This document shows positions 60,685 to 64,000 of a stretch of DNA of 64,000 bases, in pieces (the first letter of the stretch is position 1; the number at the start of each line of letters is the position of its first letter). The notes below the pieces were generated by a model that was given only the letters and a program-made list of their open reading frames with translations, was not told the origin of the DNA and ran no database searches. The stretch is from positions 124,001 to 188,000 of the forward strand of contig JACKCT010000005.1 of assembly GCA_020633895.1 (NCBI GenBank), read 5' to 3'. The translations under genes were made by a program, and so were the position numbers. The DNA is from Deltaproteobacteria bacterium (GTDB taxonomy: Bacteria; Lernaellota; Lernaellaia; JACKCT01).

Positions 60685-61473
60685 TTGGACGAAACCTGCC
60701 CGGCGTGCGCGTGCGAACAGACGGTGGAGATGTTCGAGCCCTTCGGCCCGAAGGACGACTCGGCGCCCTTCCGCCGCTGCCTGCATTGCGCGACGATGTT
60801 TTCGCCCGCGCTGGCCGGCCGGGAGATCACGCAGGACGCCTGGTCGCGCCGCCTTCGCGAGCCCATGCCCGGCGATCCGGTGCGGCATCTGGCGCGCCTG
60901 CTGGGCCCGTCGCCGTCGATCGCCATGGCCGGTCGGCCGGATATCGCCGTGCTCGAATCCCTCAAACGGGGCGGCGCGGAGGTGGCGGCCTGCGACCCGG
61001 AGAAAAAGCACGTCGCCGAATGCGCGATCAACAAGATCCCGGCGCGCACCACGCTGCCGTCCCGGGAGGCGCTGCCGGGCAAGTACGATCTGATCTTCGT
61101 GGCGGGCCTGCTGGAGTTCGTCGCCGATCCCTTCGCCGAGATTACGGCGCTCAAGAATCACATGACACTCGACGGCCAGTTGCGCATCGAGACGCCCTCG
61201 GCCAAGGCGCTGGTGGTGGAACAGTTCGGGCCGCGATGCTCGTTCTTCGCGCCCCCGGCGGTGCGGACGTTGTTCACGTTTGACGGCCTGTGCCTGCTGC
61301 TGGCGCGGGCGGGATTCGCGAATGTGAATCTGCGTCGCGAGACGCCGCCCACGCTGCCGGCGCTGTTTGATCGGCAGCCCTACCCGTCGAAAAACGCCCG
61401 CCGCTTCGCCCGATTCATCGATTCCCGCCGCGCCGAGCGGTCCATCCTGCTGGTCTCCGCGCGGGTGGAGTAG
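60685..61473 (+). CDS. SAM-dependent methyltransferase-like protein with N-terminal zinc-ribbon
   Basis: A 262-residue cytoplasmic protein from TTG 60685 (GGAGTG upstream). Residues 5-36 hold four cysteines in two pairs (CPACACE and CLHCATMF), a zinc-ribbon-like knuckle. The remainder resembles class I methyltransferases of the Methyltransf_23/25 group: strand 4 KYDLIFVAGLLEFVADPF, the LRIETPSAKALV segment and a typical C-terminal strand. The usual glycine-rich SAM loop (GxGxG) is not clear, reading MAGRPDIAVLESLKRGG. It may therefore bind SAM weakly or be a diverged, non-catalytic member. Zinc-knuckle methyltransferases are frequent in sugar and polysaccharide pathways. Confidence 0.7.
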   Translation: MDETCPACACEQTVEMFEPFGPKDDSAPFRRCLHCATMFSPALAGREITQDAWSRRLREPMPGDPVRHLARLLGPSPSIAMAGRPDIAVLESLKRGGAEVAACDPEKKHVAECAINKIPARTTLPSREALPGKYDLIFVAGLLEFVADPFAEITALKNHMTLDGQLRIETPSAKALVVEQFGPRCSFFAPPAVRTLFTFDGLCLLLARAGFANVNLRRETPPTLPALFDRQPYPSKNARRFARFIDSRRAERSILLVSARVE

Positions 61474-61620
61474 GCGGCGGCCTCGTCATTTTTCCCTTGG
61501 TCGACGCGCCCGTTTCGTCCATAATTCCTAGAGAAATCACACACGAGTTATGGGCGCCCGGCGCCGGCCGGAACGTCCGCCTTCGCGACGGGGCGCGAAG
61601 AAAACTTGGAGGAATCGCAA

Positions 61621-63390
61621 ATGCCTCGGCGTCTACTGCCGCTGGCCGTCGCCGCGCTATGGGCGATGGCCGCACTTGCCCCCGCCGCCATGGCCGACGA
61701 CGGTCGGCGCATCGAACCCAGCTTCGTTGACCTGTCCGATCAAGCCTTTCCGCCGGGGACGGTCTGGCCGGAGGATCTGACCCCGCGTTGGGAATCGACC
61801 GGCAGATCCGCGGCCGGGATTCCCGCGACGCAGGCTCCGGCCCTTAGCTTTGCCGGTCCGCGAAACGACGTGAACTTCTCTTACGACCTGCCGGATCACG
61901 ACATGGCTGTGGGACCTGACCACATCGTGATTACTACGCTGCACGAGTGGGCAGTTTACTACAAAGACGGCTCCGTCGCGATTCCTCAACAGCGGTTGGA
62001 CGATACATTCGAAAGCACGACCAATAGCTATCTGGAGCACGGGCAGGTCGCCTACGATCACGAGGCCGACCGATTTCTCGTCGTCGCCGAGGATTCCTAC
62101 GGCTATAGCAACAAAGGGACATATGAATCGAATTGGATTTTGTCGGTTGCCCAGAATCCCACCGGCGAATGGACGCGCTACGTCATCGATACGGGAACCA
62201 GTCCGCTGAAGCACTGGTGGATGGTTCTGGGAATCGATCTTGGTTTCGACAGCCGGGACGGGGTGTTTCTCGCGGGAAATCTATACCTGGTCAATTACAT
62301 CGGCCTGGACGACTACTGGACGCAGCCGAGAGAATACATCGGATGCGGCCTGATCGACCTGTCCAAATCCGAGATCTATGCCGGCGCCGAAGCCACGGTG
62401 GTCGCCAGACTCCTTGAATATCCCAACGGGGAATACACCGCCTCGGTAATCCCGGCGCTGACATTCGGCGATTCGGCCTACGAGTATTTCGCGGCGACAC
62501 GCCACAAGGACGGCGACAAGTTTTCGGTCTGGCGGCGTCATACGCAGACCGGGGCGTTTGAACTCTACGATCAAGCCGACGTGGGGTTCGTTTACAACGA
62601 ACCGCCGGACGTCGCGCAAGACTCCAGCGAGACCGTCGTGAGATTGTTAGACAACCGACTGCACAATCTGCAGTTTGTCGACGGCGAATTGACCACCTCC
62701 TTTATGTATAGCTACACCCCTCCCGACGCCGACAAGCCGATCAGCGCCTCCCGGAGACTGCGTTACGACGTGGCGTCCAAGACGTTCTTGGAGAACGACC
62801 GCGTGGTGTTTGCCGAAGATGTGTCCACCTTTTCGCCCTCCCAGGTGCAAACCACGTCGAGTTGCACGATCGAGGCCTATGGGATTTCCGGGGAAGGGCA
62901 TGATCCGTCCACGGCTTACCGGCAAGTCGGCAGCGATATCTGGCAGATGGCCGGCGTTGCCGGCGGTTCCTACGAACGGGTGGGGCGCTGGTCCGGCGAC
63001 GTGGCGATGGCCTTGGACCCGGTTGACGATTCCGTTTGGATTCTGGGTGAGTACGCCAACGCCGATCAGACCTGGGGAACCAACATCGTTCAAGTGTATT
63101 GCGATGAGGATTACGGAGACGATGACGACGACATGACCGACGACGACACGACCGACGACGACACGGCCGACGACGACACGACCGACGACGACACGACCGA
63201 CGACGACACGACCGACGACGACACGACCGATGACGACACGACCGATGACACTGCGGACGACGATAGCGTCGATGACGATATGCCCGACGACGATTCTATC
63301 GACGACGACGATAGCGGCGCGAATGCCTCCGACGCCGAGGAGCCTGATGAAGACTCCGGAAGTGACGACACCGCCGGTTGCGGTCGATAA
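61621..63390 (+). CDS. Secreted propeller-like protein with DDDTT-repeat C-terminus ending AGCGR
   Basis: A 589-residue exported protein from ATG 61621, with GGAGG eight bases upstream; the frame's TTG at 61606 is less likely. The signal peptide is LPLAVAALWAMAALAPAAMA-DD, with no lipobox. The body of about 480 residues has WD/BNR-like segments (DHDMAVGPDHIVITTLHEWAVYY, GQVAYDHEADRFLVVAEDS, GDVAMALDPVDDSVWILGEYA) and looks like one beta-propeller. The last 90 residues are an Asp/Thr/Ser tract with seven DDDTT/A units and end SDDTAGCGR. This tail matches the C-terminal Asp/Cys tails of three other exported proteins here. Confidence 0.8.
   Translation: MPRRLLPLAVAALWAMAALAPAAMADDGRRIEPSFVDLSDQAFPPGTVWPEDLTPRWESTGRSAAGIPATQAPALSFAGPRNDVNFSYDLPDHDMAVGPDHIVITTLHEWAVYYKDGSVAIPQQRLDDTFESTTNSYLEHGQVAYDHEADRFLVVAEDSYGYSNKGTYESNWILSVAQNPTGEWTRYVIDTGTSPLKHWWMVLGIDLGFDSRDGVFLAGNLYLVNYIGLDDYWTQPREYIGCGLIDLSKSEIYAGAEATVVARLLEYPNGEYTASVIPALTFGDSAYEYFAATRHKDGDKFSVWRRHTQTGAFELYDQADVGFVYNEPPDVAQDSSETVVRLLDNRLHNLQFVDGELTTSFMYSYTPPDADKPISASRRLRYDVASKTFLENDRVVFAEDVSTFSPSQVQTTSSCTIEAYGISGEGHDPSTAYRQVGSDIWQMAGVAGGSYERVGRWSGDVAMALDPVDDSVWILGEYANADQTWGTNIVQVYCDEDYGDDDDDMTDDDTTDDDTADDDTTDDDTTDDDTTDDDTTDDDTTDDTADDDSVDDDMPDDDSIDDDDSGANASDAEEPDEDSGSDDTAGCGR
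63139..63243 (+). repeat. In-frame 15-bp tandem repeat encoding DDDTT units
   Basis: Seven adjacent copies of GACGACGACACGACC (one reads ACGGCC at its end, two carry GAT for GAC) encode (DDDTT/A)7. This is the acidic tail of the secreted propeller-like protein. Such a coding microsatellite can gain or lose whole units without breaking the frame. Confidence 0.9.
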
Positions 63391-63416
63391 ACGAGTTTTC
63401 GATCACGTCTCAACTT

Positions 63417-63450
63417 AAAAAAACGGGCCCGCGAGGGCCCGTTCGTTTTC
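63417..63450 (+). terminator. Bidirectional intrinsic terminator
   Basis: AAAAAAACGGGCCC-GCGA-GGGCCCGTTCGTTTT: a 7-bp GC stem flanked by an A-run and a T-rich run. It lies between two convergent genes and can serve both. Confidence 0.8.
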
Positions 63451-63484
63451 CGGTCGGATGGCGTCGGATTCGGTTGGGGGCGGA

Positions 63485-63814
63485 TTACTGGTTCGCCACC
63501 GCCTGGCGGCCGCTGTTCCAGTATTCTTCCCAGGCGCCCCACCCGGTGACTTCTTGGCCGTATTCGGTGTTCAGGAAGTCCAGCAGCTTGGGCACGTCGG
63601 TCTTGGAGAGCTTGTCGTCCCCCTGCAGGCGCATCTTGTCCAGGGCGCCGAAGGTCACGGAGCGCTTGTCCTCCTTGGGCCAGTTCTGCCAAACGCCGTA
63701 CTTCTGCCAGAGCTCCTCGGATTTTCCCGCGAAGGTCGAATCGTCGATGGCGCCGCCGGCCCAGTCGGTGAGCAGATCGCGCAGGGTCTGTCGGCTGAAA
63801 CATTCTTCGGGCAT
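63485..63814 (-). CDS. Small protein of unknown function
   Basis: A 109-residue acidic, Trp-rich protein from ATG 63814, with GAGGAG nine bases upstream; a longer form from 63883 is possible. The sequence has SRQTLRDLLTDWAGG, FAGKSEELWQKYGVWQNWPKED, VPKLLDFLNTEYG and GWGAWEEYW, predicted largely helical. There is no signal peptide or membrane segment. No family was recognised, although the regular, conserved-looking composition and good ribosome-binding site argue for a real gene. The upstream region to the window end (63815-64000) shows no other gene. Confidence 0.7.
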   Translation of the reverse strand: MPEECFSRQTLRDLLTDWAGGAIDDSTFAGKSEELWQKYGVWQNWPKEDKRSVTFGALDKMRLQGDDKLSKTDVPKLLDFLNTEYGQEVTGWGAWEEYWNSGRQAVANQ

Positions 63815-64000
63815 TGCTGGTGTCTCCTCGTCCTTGATGTTCCAAAGTTCCACATCGTCCCCGGCCGCCGGCCATGCAACCAAGCGACGAGGTTGGGGCG
63901 CATTCTACCGGCCCCGGGATCGATTGACTATCTTGGACGTTCCATACGCCATTGCCCGCGCCCGCGTCGGTGAGCCATTTCACGTCGCGATGCCCGAAAA

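Overview
The window reads as chromosomal DNA of a high-GC, Gram-negative (diderm) bacterium. Outer-membrane parts are plain: a TonB-dependent receptor, a TolC-type channel, a DUF6268-like barrel and about a dozen lipoproteins. The acidic lipoproteins with long Asp tracts directly behind the lipobox cysteine, the C-rich secreted proteins, the PATAN and multi-PAS signalling proteins and the frequent TTG/GTG starts point to a Myxococcota / former-Deltaproteobacteria-like lineage or a related candidate phylum such as Lernaellota. This placement is inference from style, not from a marker gene. No rRNA, tRNA, phage or CRISPR was seen.

Layout. 1-3.3 kb: 3'-truncated long-chain acyl-CoA synthetase, HemW and a small hypothetical protein. 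3.4-9 kb: a secreted serine hydrolase, then two tandem PlsC-type acyltransferases with a GNAT-like protein. 9.3-12.6 kb: an Asp-rich lipoprotein and two paralogous membrane-anchored proteins. 12.9-19.7 kb: a tripartite RND efflux operon whose TolC-like channel carries an extra N-terminal ABC-type substrate-binding domain. 19.8-23.9 kb: two adjacent alkyl-DHAP-synthase/glycolate-oxidase-type flavoproteins and a CCG-domain Fe-S protein. 24-33 kb: surface proteins (barrel, TonB receptor, pacifastin-like lipoprotein, adhesin-like protein, esterase lipoprotein, propeller-like protein). 33.5-38.7 kb: a five-PAS histidine kinase, a small gene behind a near-perfect sigma-54 promoter, and a PATAN-TPR protein. 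38.8-49.3 kb: a propeller lipoprotein, a DUF1566-like protein, a HAD phosphatase, a patatin, an MMPL/RND exporter and an FAD oxidoreductase. 49.6-51.7 kb: an HtrA-like lipoprotein protease translationally coupled to two Kazal-type inhibitor lipoproteins. 52-52.4 kb: a heavily structured, terminator-ended intergenic region that may be a new non-coding RNA. 52.5-58.2 kb: five tandem paralogous lipoproteins, each built from 10-11 copies of a 27-residue Cys-Asp-Gly repeat. 58.7-64 kb: a crotonyl-CoA carboxylase/reductase fused to a CBS pair, a methyltransferase-like protein, a secreted protein with an Asp-rich C-terminus, and a small hypothetical protein.

Two themes run through the window. First, exported proteins use one of two mirror-image layouts: a lipobox Cys followed by poly-Asp at the N-terminus, or a plain signal peptide with poly-Asp followed by a Gly/Cys tail at the very C-terminus. 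Second, intergenic regions are filled with a family of about 121-bp elements with imperfect terminal inverted repeats. These occur singly, nested, and once as an exact 158-bp-period tandem. The most novel-looking items are the CDG-repeat lipoprotein array, the C-terminal Asp/Cys tail, the candidate structured RNA and the protease/inhibitor-lipoprotein operon.
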